This document shows positions 40,661-53,662 of a DNA stretch of 64,000 nt, piece by piece (the stretch's first letter is position 1; each line of letters begins with the position of its first letter). Made by a program: the position numbers and the translations under genes. The stretch lies in assembly GCA_036768485.1 (NCBI GenBank), contig JAVLUZ010000273.1, positions 872,963 to 936,962 on the forward strand, written 5' to 3'. The DNA is from Mermis nigrescens (Eukaryota; Nematoda; Enoplea; Mermithida; Mermithidae). The notes under the pieces were generated by a model, which made no database searches, was not told where the DNA came from, and saw nothing but the letters and a program-made list of their open reading frames with translations.

Positions 40661-41168
40661 CTTTTTTGTATAATTTGATGAGAAATTTAAGTGTCTGATT
40701 AAGAGAAACATGATATAGACCTGCTCATTTTTGCATCGTGGGCATGGTGAAAATTTTGGGGTCTTTATACTATAATTTTTATAAAGATAAAAAATAATAA
40801 ATAAAAAATTTTTATAGACGGGTCAAAAACAATACTTTCCGATGGTTGTAATTAGACGCTAGCTAGCGTTAAAAATTAAAAATTGAATAGAAATTGGAAT
40901 TTCGATTATTTCAATCTTGATGTGACAAAAATGGGATTCAGGAGTCTGCAAAATGATCTTCAGATAATTGTTGTGCGAAAAGCTTCCAGCTCATAGTGAT
41001 TCGCATGCTTACTCAAAAACTTGAGTTTAGCAAAAAGCTCTTTTCAACATTTTGTTCGTATTGGAGAGAAGCGTAAAACTTGCTACAAATTCTCTGATAT
41101 AATGAAATTTTCCCTCCCTTATCGCTGATTTATTTTCTACATACATACACTCATATGTATGTACATCT

Positions 41169-41422
41169 ATAGTCTGTTCCATTACAAACGGTCCATTTTC
41201 GCTAATGTCTTACTACTGTATCATTTTTCACTGCGCAAATGGCTTCATCAATTATGCTCTCGTAGCGGCTGATTGCTTTAAACTCTTCTTGCTGATGTTT
41301 ATTGTGCTTTGCTTAACACATGGCAAATCTAAAGCTGCCGCAACAACCTACAGTGTGAAATATTCTGTTACAGTAATAAGCTGTAAAACGAAAATAAGCC
41401 GTTTGGAATGAAACAGAATATA
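41169..41422. mobile_element. MITE, TAGTCTGTTYCATT family (TA target)
   Basis: The left end is TAGTCTGTTCCATT with TA before it; the right end on the other strand is TATTCTGTTTCATTCCAAAC. GTCCATTTTCGC / GCGAAAATAAGCC-like blocks are inverted inside. The body is shared with 28645-28910. From 41430 to 42430 I recognise only the dispersed repeat 41630-41830 noted at 1085. Confidence 0.7.
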
Positions 41423-42439
41423 GTTTTGCATTTCACTATGACAAAATTACGCAGAAACTTCCCTGAATACTTTAAATGTGCTGCTTATTTTGCAATCCTT
41501 CAATATTCAATCGTTAAAATTTTCGGTGCCATGCATAAATGTACAGCTTGGGAATTTGAGGAGTCAGGCCCAAGACCCAAAAAAAAGTTTTTAAAAGTGA
41601 CTTTTTGAGCTATAAAACTATGGGTTACGTCAAAAATCACTGTTTTTTTACGTTTCGGACAATGCACTTTCTTTCTAAAACATAAGAACATTAGAAAATT
41701 CTCGAAGAAATTTGAAAAAATCGAGTAAATTGGACGAGATGTCGTCAAAAAATGAAAGTGCTTTGACACTTTTGAGCCAAAAACGAACTGAAAACGCTTA
41801 AAAATGCACTCCTCTTATACTTTTTACAAATGGACAATTCTCGCAGCCATTTTGCGAGGGTCAGTCAGTAGCTATTCTAGGTTAAAGGCCCCATGAACAC
41901 GTAGCTACCGCCAAAACATTGTCATTCCATCGGAAGAGAAACGGTCAAAAGTGTAAATAAGCCCACTATCTGCACACTTCTCGCGTTCCCTTCGAGACAA
42001 TATGCCATTTTGAGCTGCGTCAGCCATTGAAGACTTTAGATCACCAGTACAGTCGGAAATCGCCAGCATCGAATGGTTATGAATGATTTTCATTATTACT
42101 CTATTTCCGTCATATTAGGAAAGTGTACCGACCATTCTCGCGCAATCACGACATTTCTAATTATGTATTCATTTTTTAAATTTTCTTTCTTACCCGGTCT
42201 TGCAGCTTACAGTGCCTCCAGCGAATAACCCTTACATATCATATAAGTAGGTACATATATGTTATCTAAGACGAACGCTGCACATATCATAGGTAGCGCA
42301 TTAGCATGTACCTATAATATAGGTACAACATATGTCCCCCACTCACAGCTATAACGGCACACATCTGGGAGGTGCGGTTTTTATAAAAGGTAGATAATAA
42401 AAAATTTAGATACCTTTTTTGTTTACACTCAATACCGAG

Positions 42440-44110
42440 CTAGTCGTGAGAGTGTAAAGTTTACACCGAAAATTCAAATGATCGGCGGAGGGCCAATTTA
42501 AAAGAAATGTTTTCCTTGATTAGTAGGTTACGAATCTGGTCTTAAAATTTCTTTATACTCATTAGTTGTTGCACAGGAGTGTAAATTAGATGGTTTTTTA
42601 CTGTTTTCAAGTGCACAAGCACTATCTAACTCAGTTTTACATTCTATGCAATTTGATTGGTTTCAAAAAGGTAGATAGTTATAAAATCTAGGGGAACCTT
42701 TTTTATATTTTTTTTGAAAGTAATATTTTCAAATTTAGAGGCGGTTTATTGTAAACAGTCTGGCAAAAAAAGATTTTTTTCCCTGCCATATTCTCCACTT
42801 AGTAGACAGAACGTGGTAATTATCTTTAAAATGTGCCTCGTCCTAAGTGCTACACGTCAAAATTTATTTTATTTCTTTACAATCAATATTGCGTTATGAG
42901 TGCAGGTGTAAACTTTACACTAAAAAAATTTTTCCGCCCAGAGCGTCGTGGATCATGAATTTTAAAAAAAACAATGTTCTCCGTAAGGTCGATCAAGCTG
43001 AAATCTTGGCTGCGAGTTGAGTTGGTGCAATGGCTGACGTATCCGTTCTCGCATGTGGATTTAAAAAAGGATAATGGGTTCAAGTCTTCTGAATACTAAC
43101 TTTTTCACTTTTAAATTCTTTTGGCTTAACCATGCACTTCATTTGATTTATTCAACTATATAGGTTCTGCAGTTCACACCTTTTTGTTTTCTGAATTTCG
43201 CCTCATTTCTCGAATGGGAGTGTAAAGAGTGCAAAAATCTGGGAGTGAAAAGACACATCATGATCGAGTTTTCGACTTGTTTATGTCTGCATAACAACTC
43301 CGCTCATGAGTTTTGAGAAATTTTCCTGACAGAAATGTACTACGGATCAAGGGCTATCTTCTGCTTACCAGCAAACTTTTCTACAATCAATACGCATTTA
43401 GTACTTATGGTTTTAAACTTTACACTCTAGTGGATGAGTAAAAAACAGATTTTGTCCAAGATTTACTGTCAACTTTTTCGGTTATGAGTTGGGATGTATG
43501 AATAAGATGGAAATACAGTTACTTCTAGAGAGCTACACGTTGAAGCAAGCCGCCTTCAAAAAACGTAATATTCAGTTGTTTATGGGGGTGTAAAGTTCGA
43601 AATCTGAGGTGTAAAATGGGCGAAAATTTTTTTCGTATTCTGATTGGTTAAATCATATCGAATATTTTGTGGAACATAAGTTTGGCACATACAAACGTAC
43701 TATAATCAAAGGGCTACAAATTGGCTCGGACCAAATTCATTTACACTCAATGGGGCGTTAGGTTCAGATTTTCAAAGTTAACAATTTGATGAACAGTGAA
43801 AAATACGTGTTCGTCCATTTTTTTGTTCGCCACTTTCTCTGTTCAGAAGTCGGGCGAGGTCGAATTGGATAAAAATAAAGTACTTTCTTAAGGGTACGCG
43901 TCACAGCTAATTGCTTTTCTTTACATGAATATTTAATAAATCTTGATCGTAATATCAGAATTACGAATCCGACTAAAATTTTCCTCACACTCTGCGGTTG
44001 TGCAAAGTTTACACTGCATATCATCTTTAACGTAAAATCAGAATTGGGAATCTGACTGTTAGCTTTCTCTACACCTAGTAGTTGTGTAAAGTTTGCACTA
44101 TTCATTTGTT
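42440..44110. repeat. Degenerate tandem region with GTGTAAA-N-TTTACAC palindromes
   Basis: The palindrome GTGTAAAxTTTACAC or its half occurs at about 42450, 42575, 42904, 43216, 43420, 43582, 43739, 43998 and 44086. It is accompanied by diverged blocks (CAGAATTxxGAATCxGACT, CTAGTAGTTGTG). Near 43950-44110 two adjacent units of roughly 90 bp are still recognisable. The family is unknown; similar motifs recur at 53040-53130. No gene is seen. Confidence 0.5.
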
Positions 44111-44701
44111 GTTAATATGTAATTTATACAACAAATTTATTTTACTCTCGGAATCTGAGCGTTAGTGTTCCTCTACGTTTGATATTTGCTTGAAACAGAC
44201 TAAATGTGGGTACACTACCATGCCCGTAACAATTGTGTGCACCAATCAATCGGCCCCTGCTTTGCTTTCCATAATGCTCATAATAAAATAAAACAACTCT
44301 AAGTACATACAATACCACTTACTTTTCTATCCATCAGGATAACGAAGCTAGTCAGCGTCGCTACATGCCAGCAATTTTAAAAAATAAACATTATAGATTT
44401 CGTTTATTCACTCTTATCTGAAACTTTGAAAAATTATTCAAAAAAGACACTTTTTAGGGGCCGCAGAATATACTTCGATTTTTGCATTGCTTAGAGAAAG
44501 TGTGATTTTTATCAGATTTTGCGACTTTAGGTAGCTTTTTCCTAGTCCCCTCCTTTAACATCCTTAACAATCCACAATTCGAAGTAGGTATATTCATCTT
44601 TTTTGTTCCATCGGAGCCTTTTTCTTTGCTAATACGAATATATTCAGATATATGTTATTTACCATTTGATATGATACACAAAAATCATGCCTATTAAGCT
44701 A

Positions 44702-45049
44702 TAGTATGTTTCATTTATCCGAGAGCTTTTCCAGTAAATGTTTTCGGAGGCTACAGTAACCCCTTCTTTCTTATGTACTGTGGTTCGCTAGATCTCATTG
44801 TAGCTTCGACAACCGGGTTTGACTCCAGCAAATAGCTTTTTATTTAGCGCACTTACTGTAGTGTGTCCCAGGACATGCTTAAATTATATTTACATATATG
44901 GGCGGATTAGTGCATTAAAAATGGAAGAATTACAGCCACTCGCCCTCACTGAGCTGATCTGCCGAATTACGGTAATTCGTCTGGTTTTTTGCTTACTGTA
45001 GCCTTTAAAAAAATTGACTAATAAGCTCTCGAATAAATGAAATAGAGTA
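44702..45049. mobile_element. MITE with ~30-bp TIRs and a tRNA-like core
   Basis: Inverted ends share TTTCATTTATxCGAGAGCTT and are flanked by TA (44700-44701 and 45050-45051), as in Tc1/mariner-type elements. The core has GTGGTTCGCTAGATC, an anticodon-arm-like TTGT-AGCTTCG-ACAA and a B-box-like GGGTTTGACTCC, so a tRNA-like segment is embedded. It has no protein-coding capacity. Confidence 0.75.
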
Positions 45050-46185
45050 TAACTTTGAGATTTTTAAAAAACTCAAAGTGACTACAAAAGTATTTAAAAA
45101 ATAGTATATTTGATATTCTAGTGTATGTCAAGTCATATAAGGTGTATGCCACTATGCCACTGTTAAGCCGCATTACTGCCACAAAAGTTTAAAACGGTTT
45201 TGAAGCCTGATTCTCGTGGGAAAATTCAAAAAGCGCGCAAAGTTTAATGAAACAGACAATAAGCGAGAAAAGAGTAGGTTTTTATCCATTTACACTCGCC
45301 TACATTTTTATCATAAATGCGTTTGTTCTCGATGAGATTTTGGTCTAAATTGTGTTTGCGTCAATTGTCCGATTGGCGCTAAGTTACAGAGCGTTGTTGC
45401 ATTCAGTGAATGTATGCAATAATGCGCTTTATCAAGTAGTCTGTTTGAAAAAAGCTTGCAGTATTATTTCAGTTGTTGTTAGCAATCCGACCTGTACTTA
45501 CACATGATTTTTATGTATTTTAAGATGAAAAATTGATTAGTAAGTGGAAACCAAATGGGCCCATGAGGATTTTAAAGTCTTTTGACACATTACATTATCG
45601 AACATCCCACCTGGCCAACTCACTATCCATTTTTATCTGTTTTTGACGAGAAGAACTGTATTTGATGATATTATTTTGTGATGGTTATACAAAGCGCTAA
45701 ATTACTAAAATTGATTGATGGAAATAATGACTGTGGTATGGATGTCTTACAAATCGCGTTCTTCAAATTCCGCTTTCTGATTGTTCCACCATCGCTCTTT
45801 GACAGCGTTAATTTTTATTGATTTTTTTGCTCATATAGATACCTTTTGTATTTTTTAAAAGGGGTGGAGAATCGGGACTGTGGGACGAACGGAAATTTTG
45901 GGAAGCTAACAGTAATCAGTCTTGACATTAGACGGAAAATTGGGAAGATTGGAGAAACGGGACAGAGCAGATGTGACGGCTTTTCAGGCGAGGAAGAGTC
46001 AGTCTAGTACCTATTCACTAATAAATGGCAAATTTTTGAAAATTGTGATCAAAATCATAATATAGACGACTTGGTTGAAGTAGTGGCAAAAATACATATC
46101 CTTTTCAGTCAAATAAAAAAAAATTCAAGAAACAAGTTTACTGGAAAAAAGTTAGTGAAACTGCTGGTTTAGAAAGATTTTATAA

Positions 46186-46545
46186 ATTGGAGTAGGTGTG
46201 CGCGTTATGTTGTGAAGGGAGAACGATTTTGAAATGAGATTGGTAAATGGTTGCTCAGGGAACGTTGCAGAAACTCAATTCGAAAATAAATTTGTTTTGG
46301 TAATGTTTGATGTAATTCCCTAATTTCAGCAAATTGAGACTTGATGTCGATTTTTGGATAGCTAAAAAGTTAAAAATAAAAAGGCAACAATCCACTGTTT
46401 AGCATATGCTATTACGATTTACAATGCTCAAGGTTTGACATTCGATTGTCTGATGACTGATTTGGGATAATCATATTTTACGGCAGCTATGTGATGTGTC
46501 TTTATCTGGATGTAGCAAATTGAATATAATATTTCTTATTAGTTT
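46186..46545 (+). pseudogene. Relic of a Pif1-type helicase (Helitron or viral origin)
   Basis: Broken frames match the C-terminal part of SF1B Pif1-like helicases in order: IGVGVRVML (stop) RENDFEMRLVNGCSGNV, the K-V-G-x-x-V-M-L...LVNG-x-x-G-x-V block, then LAYAITIYNAQGLTFD, the LAYA-x-TI-x-x-AQG-x-T block, and finally QLCDVSLSGCSKL, a decayed QLYVALSR. At least two frame shifts and one stop interrupt it. Such helicases occur in Helitrons, large DNA viruses and host genomes; the origin cannot be decided here. The surrounding 45270-47400 has no other recognisable domain. Confidence 0.65.
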
Positions 46546-47868
46546 TTGCCTGCTTAAATGTACTGCAACAGAGATTCTGTAAGGGGAGTATGTTTGAGAG
46601 GGGAAATAGATTTGGCGAAGATGAATAAATGGAATTATTGTTTGGAGAAATTTGAAAAGAAGAATTCTTTTATTTTGCGCAAAATATTCAATTTTATTGC
46701 CGAGAAAGATGAACTGATAGAAAGAGTTATATGCCAGTCGTTAAAATTGAATGATTGAATGCGTTGTCATTAGTTGTGTAAAGCTTTCAAAATACGGTAG
46801 TTTCTTGTTATGCAAATTGTGTTCTCCAAAGCTTGTTGCATATGTCCTATTTTTTGTGAAACACTAATGAAACTTTCAATGAAAAATCAGTTGTTTAGGA
46901 GTTTTGTTAATTTGTAGAGCCTGTCGGTACCATGTTAATTGGATAATTTGCGGCTTGATGTTGGTTCTGCTTTTGATTTACCTAAACTGCAAGATCCTCA
47001 TGCTTTTTTTAGAAATTTTGAATAAGCTGGGCGATGAACACTTGCCGAGTATGTTTGCATTTGTGGAAATAGATTCTTGTAATTGTTTGGATTGTTATGA
47101 TAGGATAGGCCGCAATTCTTTATAATTCTAATTCATCTGTCGAATGCAAAAATAGTGACATACAATTTAAGAAACTTTTTGGACAAAAGGTATTCAGTTG
47201 CTTGGTTGCACGAAATGTGGCATTAACTTCCAACGGAGGTTGAAAATTAAGAATCGATAGATAGCTTGATTCATCGTAAAAATTGTTTTTATAGTGAAAA
47301 AAACAATAGTATCGCTTTAAAACATTCGTTTTTCAACATTTCTAGTATATAAATAGCCTTAATAATCTGACTTTTCCTGTCAAGAAGAAAATTTTGAGAA
47401 AACGTTAAAATCAAGATTAACACACGTCGAATCCAAAATGATCATCAATGATGGTATGAGATATTGCAGTACCTTTCAGTATAATTCTTTTTAACATTTC
47501 CTAAAAACGATCGGTAGTAATGACACAAACAATCTCGTAAACGAGATAGTCAAAAGTCGTGCACTAGTGGAAAAATGATCGAAGAGCACTAAAAGTTATA
47601 TGTTCGCGCTTGTTCAAAGAGTCAAAAGTGGAGCTCAAACAGTTTCAATAAGTTTATTGCCGGCAATCAATATCAAAATACACTGATAAACATGTACATA
47701 ATTCACCCATAACCAAACACATCTCCATCTTTTTTCATTATGTGATGTAAGAAGGTTTCAGATAGTACATATACATGTCTGTCTTTACACCTAGTGTCTG
47801 TTAATTAGGGTGTTTGTACAGTAATTATATGCAAAAACACAAAAAGTAGTTTTTCAAGGTGAGGACCA

Positions 47869-48120
47869 TATGTGGGCAGCAAGAAAATTCTGGGGGGGAG
47901 TGGAAAATTTTTTAAAGGTAAAAAATGGCCTTAAAAATGGTGGTATGGCGAAAAAACAACATTTTCCGACGTTTCTCATTGAGCACTATCCATTGGCATC
48001 AAAAAATTGCAAAAAAAACGAAAAAAATTTCAAAAATTGAATTCTGGGGGTATTTTGATCTCTGGGGGGTATTTTGATTTATCGGGGGGGGGGCGTGCAC
48101 ACTCCCCAAACCCCTCCCCA
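47869..48120. mobile_element. MITE, CATAGGTGGGCAGC family, reverse copy
   Basis: It begins CATATGTGGGCAGCA and continues with ATTCTGGGGG, TTCTCATTGAGCACTATCC and GGGGGTATTTTGAT blocks, the reverse of 56186-56455. It ends in a C/G-rich patch. No clear TSD. 47130-47860 holds nothing I recognise. Confidence 0.6.
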
Positions 48121-48890
48121 AGCCCTGGTTTGTTGAGGACTATAGTTGTGTAAACATAGAGAGTATCTACGTTACAGAGCTTACTTATGCCCGATTCTTA
48201 AGCTTATGTGCTCACACGGGGGTTCTCGCCCTTTTTAGTGGGTCAATCACCAGCCGGCGACTCAGGGGTAAGCAGCCCGGCCTGCTCAGGGTAGCCCGGC
48301 CCTCTACGCACGCACCTAGTGAAACTTACTTACTTAACCCCTTGAGATTAAGTACCTAATTAAAGTAAGTTTCCGGGAACCTAATTGAGGGCTCAAAAAA
48401 ATTATCATTTAACTTGTTTTAGACCAAATCCCAGTGCTTAAAATATTGAGGGTTCCTAAGTATAGTGTAGCACAAGGACAGAATTCAACAGCACGGAAAT
48501 TCAACCAAGCCCAACATTGTTAATTAAATAATTAATTTTTTTTAATATTTTTGGACAGAAAAGTTATGAAGCAATGAAAAAAGCGACAGCATGGAGACTA
48601 CATGCTGTCGTCTGTTGTGTTATGCTAATAAGTAAAATAAAACAATGTAATTAACAAGGGCGCAAAGCCCAGCCAAAGGCATACAACAAATGCCAATTGG
48701 CGCACATGAATGATAAAACAAAGTGTAGGGGCGGAAAGAACGCATGCCCACTACGCCGAAAACTAATGACGAATTCTGCAGCCAAGCAGATTAAAAAGGC
48801 ACATACAGAGTCTTCTCTACATATGGCAGGAAAAAGAAGAACACGCTCAGCGCGGAAGCTGGCAGAGAGGCTCTCAGGCTCAAAAACTAA

Positions 48891-49491
48891 AGCCTGATTT
48901 ATACTTCACACGGCGAGCAAAGTGGCGAGAAATTGCCGCAATGGCTGCCGCAGAAATTTTGTGCAAACCTATTTATACTTCAGGCTGCGGCAATGCCACG
49001 CCGCGGACTGATTTGCAAAAGTCTAGATTTTTTTGCCGCTTTCCAATTTATACTTCTGCCGAGCGACAAGGAGTCAAAATTGTTATTTTTAGTTTTTTCG
49101 GCCATTTTTTTGGCGTGCTGCAAAAGTCAAAAAGCCCATTGCTCTTGCAAATCCTAATGAGGTTTTGAGCCAAGTGTTGACGCTCGAATCATTTTGAATT
49201 TTAATGAGGTATCAATCTGCGCAATAGCAGAACTCAGCGTCCTGGTTCTGTGGCAGTTTGCAGGAAGTATAAACGCATTGCGCAAAGCGGCTGCGAGGTG
49301 GCGGTGAGGTGCCAGCTTATTGCTGGTTTTTTTGTCCATGCGGTGAGATCGCCGCTTGAAGTATAAATGCACGACACGGCGTATGGCGGATTTTGCCTGC
49401 AGAATATTTGCGCAGGGTAGACTAATTTTCAGGCATACTGTGGCCGCAAAACCCCTTTGCGGCGCGGTTCATGTGAAGTATAAATCAGGCT
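48891..49491. mobile_element. TIR element with six subterminal TTTATACTTC sites
   Basis: 20-bp perfect inverted ends AGCCTGATTTATACTTCACA (48891-48910 and 49472-49491). TTTATACTTC occurs three times forward in the left half (48899, 48971, 49048) and three times reversed in the right half (49261, 49340, 49475), each next to G/C-rich GCCG-type sequence. The mirrored spacing suggests transposase-binding sites. No TSD is clear; the TIR style is Harbinger-like (inference). Confidence 0.75.
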
Positions 49492-50929
49492 CAATGTAAA
49501 TTGAAAAATCTTGAAGTGTCCGTCAAAACTGCGCTCGCACACAGATTTGACTGACGCGGAAAAAGAGGCATATCAACATGAACAAAGGAAAACGAAATGG
49601 ATCTACGAATATGACAATAGGCCTATGGGCGAAAGCTTATGGTAAAGGTATGTACAATCGAGATAGGCACAAATATGGGACACACTCTTTAAGTACATGT
49701 TAGATATGATAACAAACATACCAATTTGTACTAAAGTCGCATTGAGCTCGAGTGCCCATTTTCCCATCCTGGATTTTGATTGAAAATATGTGTGGGAAAG
49801 GAATGGAAATATGATAATTTTTGGGGGAAAGTGGTCCCGGGCGAAGTGCGTAAGCATTCCGCTTAACGATTGCATACGTGCGTCTGGAAATTGAGCATGA
49901 AAACAAACATCTGGGGCAATCAATTGTAGATGTGTTAACACAAAACAGAAGGATATTTGCATTGATCCAACGACGCAAACGCGTGTAGAGTAATCTCTAC
50001 ACTAATAAAGCAAAATTTAAGTACTTACACAGTTCGCAATCTACAAATTCTGCCTAAGTATCGCCCACACCACCTGAAGAACACTTCTCGAATTTTTCGA
50101 ATAAAATTTGAAAATACTGAAAATTGAAAAAAATCGTGAGAGAATCTGTAAGAATTAGATAAATTATATGTACCTATGTACATATTGAGGCTTTAACTAA
50201 GTCTCAGAAGAGAATTTTGTGGGAAAATCTGGCAACATCAGTGATACGATTGATAAAATTCGAATGATTTTAAAATTAGTACAGACCATTTGAGCTAACT
50301 CCATGACAATGAAACAGCGCAAATTTCGGTAGGTATTTTACTACCAATCCGTCCCCATATGCGAAGTTTTCAATCTATATTAGTATACGGGCGCCTCCCT
50401 GTTGCATGGCTTCAGATTTGATGGTCGGGTAAGTTCTCCGTGCCTATAGCTTTCATTGACGAAGCATAAAAAATGACAAGTAGCTAGGTGAAGCCAATTA
50501 AAATGAAATCAGATAAGGCTGACTTTGAAAAATTTTCACCTCCACCCCAAAATTTTAATGCCGCCCACCTATGGTAGCAACTAGATTTCCCAAACTAAAT
50601 CGCCGTCCCGCCAGATTAAGCTTATTCACTCTTCTGCAAGACCTTTTTCAAGCAAAAACTTGGTTCTTAGGGCATTTTAGCCATTTTTAGCCAAAATTTG
50701 AAGCCTACTTCCCCCCTCCCAGTAATGCCAAACCCCTTCCAAAATTTTGAGCTGTGAAAAGTCTGGGCGATCTCCCTATTCTTAGGCGTGGTTTTAACTC
50801 TAAGCCGAACCAAGCACATCGCTTCATTAACTGTCTTTCCCATTCTGTGCCATGTGTTACGTTACGTCATGCGTGCTTTTCTTCTTCTCTACAGTAATTA
50901 GTCCGCTCTTATGACACACTTCCGCTTCA

Positions 50930-51690
50930 AAGACTTTTGATTTCTGACGTTGATCTCGTTTGCATTTGAAAAAAAAACGTTAATCTCAAATTGTATTTTG
51001 AAAAAGTGAGTGATATCTTTTTTGAAATTTCGCAGCGATCTCAACATGTCTTTGAAAAATTACAGTAATCTCAATGTCTTTTTGAAAAAAGTGAGTGATC
51101 TCGTTTTTTGAAAAGTTTTAATGATCTCGAAACTTTTTCAAATTTTTGCACTGATCTCAACGCGTTTTTGACAATTTACAGTGATCTCGAAGTCTTTTGA
51201 AAAAAGTGAGTGATATAGTTTTTAGAATATTTCAGTGATTTCAGTGATCTCGGTAATTTTTGAAATTTTGCAGTGATCTCAACATGTTTTGAAAAATTAC
51301 AGTGATCTCAATGTCATTTTGAAAAAAGTGAGTGAACTCGTTTTTGAAATATTCCAGTGATCTCGAAAAATTTTTTGAAATTTTGCAGTGATCTCAACGT
51401 GTTGTTGAAAATTACAGTGATCTCAATGTCACTTTGAAAAAGTGAGTGATCGCGTTTTTGAAATATTCCATTGATTTCGAACTTTTTGAAATTTCTGGCA
51501 AGTTATCTCAACATGTTTTTGAAAAATTACAGTAATCTCAATGTCTTTTTTGAGAAAAGTGAGTAATCTCGTTTTTAAAACATTACAGTGATCTCAAAGT
51601 GTTTTGAAAATTACGAGTGATCCAAATGTCTTTTTGAAAAAGTAAGTAATGTCATCTTGAAGTCTTTCAATGATTCCTATTAAGAATATC
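50930..51690. repeat. Satellite-like higher-order repeat, AGTGATCTC units
   Basis: Subunits of about 28-30 bp built on (A)GTGATCTC followed by TTTTTGAAA are arranged in sets of four (variants GTGAGTGATCTC, TTCCAGTGATCTCGAA, TTGCAGTGATCTCAACATG, ATTACAGTGATCTCAATG). Higher-order units start near 51007, 51092, 51205, 51328, 51441, 51558 and 51640, mostly 113-123 bp apart. Noncoding. Confidence 0.85.
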
Positions 51691-52958
51691 AAAAAAGAGT
51701 AATCTTTTCGGAATTTAAGGAGCTGAGAATAAAAAATTTAAACCAATGGGTTCATGAATTTGATTGTATGATTGGGCTTGAAATATTTGGCGTAATATTG
51801 AGCACTAAGAAGTGACTAAAACATGTTTTTCTCATATTAAAGGAGATATTTTTGATTTTTTGCTTCGATAGAGGTTTGAATTTTTATGCTGTTAGCGTGC
51901 GGTCATTTTAAATATTTCAGTGTTATCCAGCATAATATTTGATATCACTGAAATAATTTAAATGAGCTGCTTCGCTTTTCCGTAATTCGTAACAATGAAT
52001 AGCAACATGAAAATCGACAAAATTAGAAAGAACGACGCACAGACGTCCGCAATAAACGAAATTATTTTACTTTGCTTTAATAATTTATTTGTTGAATAAT
52101 CCGTGTCATATTGTTAATGTTTTTACACTGATTTTTATACGAACTTATAACACGGACTGGCTATCAGTTATCACTGACGACATACGCAAAAACACAGTTT
52201 TGTAATTCAAGCAGTAAGCTATAAAACTATTTGTTCTTGGAATATAGGAAAACGATTTAGAGGCGCAGCTGACGATACAGAGTCGTCGGCTGCAAGAAAT
52301 ATATCCCTTAACAAAATGCATACGAGTCACTGTACTCGTCCCTGAAATGATGTGTATGTACGTACGTTCATACATATGTACGTCCACCATCGTTCATCAA
52401 ACTGCAGTCCACGTATGCGAGCTTCTCTTACCTTTATTAACTTAGTTACTGAGCAATGCACACGGCAGGCCCCACCCCAAAAAATCAATAGACCCTCAGA
52501 ATTAATTTTTGGTGCTGTTTCTAGCAGTTTTGCCCCATCGGACTCCCAAATTTGACTGTTGACCATGTACATATGCTTATAAAATCTATCTGACTTCAGA
52601 ACAGTATAGCTCTTCATAGCTAACGCCTACTAGCCAAGGAATGGACTTATTCTCCGTTGTACAACCACTCGCTGAGTCACTATCCAGTGTCCACTTTATT
52701 TGTTCGCTCGTTCTCATCTATGTTGATTTGCCCCACATATTATCGACTGCTCTCTGGTAAGATACTGTCATCGTTGGACTTACTGTATTGGTGGACCTAC
52801 TGGATTTGGATCCAATGTCTTAGTAAACCCCCAACGGGCAGCGGGAGAGGCCCAGATCCCCAGACCTCCACGCTCATGTGTTGACTCCACCGACTCGGTG
52901 GACCTTGAATGAAACAATCTAGTTAGACTTACTGAATCAGTACACCCGCAGAAGAAAT

Positions 52959-53662
52959 CTCGTTAGGGATCTTTTGAACAATTTCCCCGCCACCGTTTTT
53001 TCTAGCCGATCCATAATAGCTGCAGTAACGAAACTTTACATACAACTAGCTTATGACCTTTTGTCTTTACACCTGCAAAATAATTGAGTTTTATTGTAAA
53101 CTGCACATCCGTCAGTGTAAAGTTCGAGACTAAATAGACATAAAAAATTGTTTAAAAGAAAATTTCGCCTACCGTTTTTCTTGGGGTATAAACATTTCAC
53201 AAAATTGAAATTTTATGTACACGCATAAGGATTTTAAGCTCTATTTAACGAGTATAAATAAATTATAGAATATTATGATCACATTTATAAATTCGCGAAT
53301 TTACGGCAGTTGAACTAATCGATCATTTCATGGCACATTACGACAAAATAGACCATTCCGCGATCTTGTAGAAATTTTACAGCCGACGACTTATCCAGTA
53401 AAATTCCATCTAATTCTAGAAATCGCATTACTGGTTTACGAAGCCAGCCGGCAATAACCAAAAATTCAGTTCAGTCAATATAAAACGTGTTGTAAATACA
53501 ATTGAAACTCAGTGCAAACAGCAGTTTACATCGTATTTTGCTAATTTTTTTGCAGAAGTCAATGAGGGTTGTTTACATCCATACCTAGAATTTGATTACT
53601 GTATCTTTATTTCGTCGATCAAAAAACGGTGGCGTTGAAATCGTTCAAGAGATCCCTCGTTA
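52959..53662. mobile_element. Inverted-repeat element (GCCACCGTTTTTT arms)
   Basis: The left arm 52959-53012 and right arm 53614-53662 are inverted copies containing TAGGGATCTTTTGAAC and CGCCACCGTTTTTT. The interior is AT-rich with GTGTAAAG / CTTTACAC motifs as at 42.4-44.1 kb. Ends and TSD are not resolved. 49500-50930 and 51690-52950 hold no gene I recognise. Confidence 0.55.

Noticed and set aside
48697..48897. Basic 66-codon frame ending at the TIR element
   Set aside because: No recognised motif or splice context, and the surrounding sequence looks noncoding.
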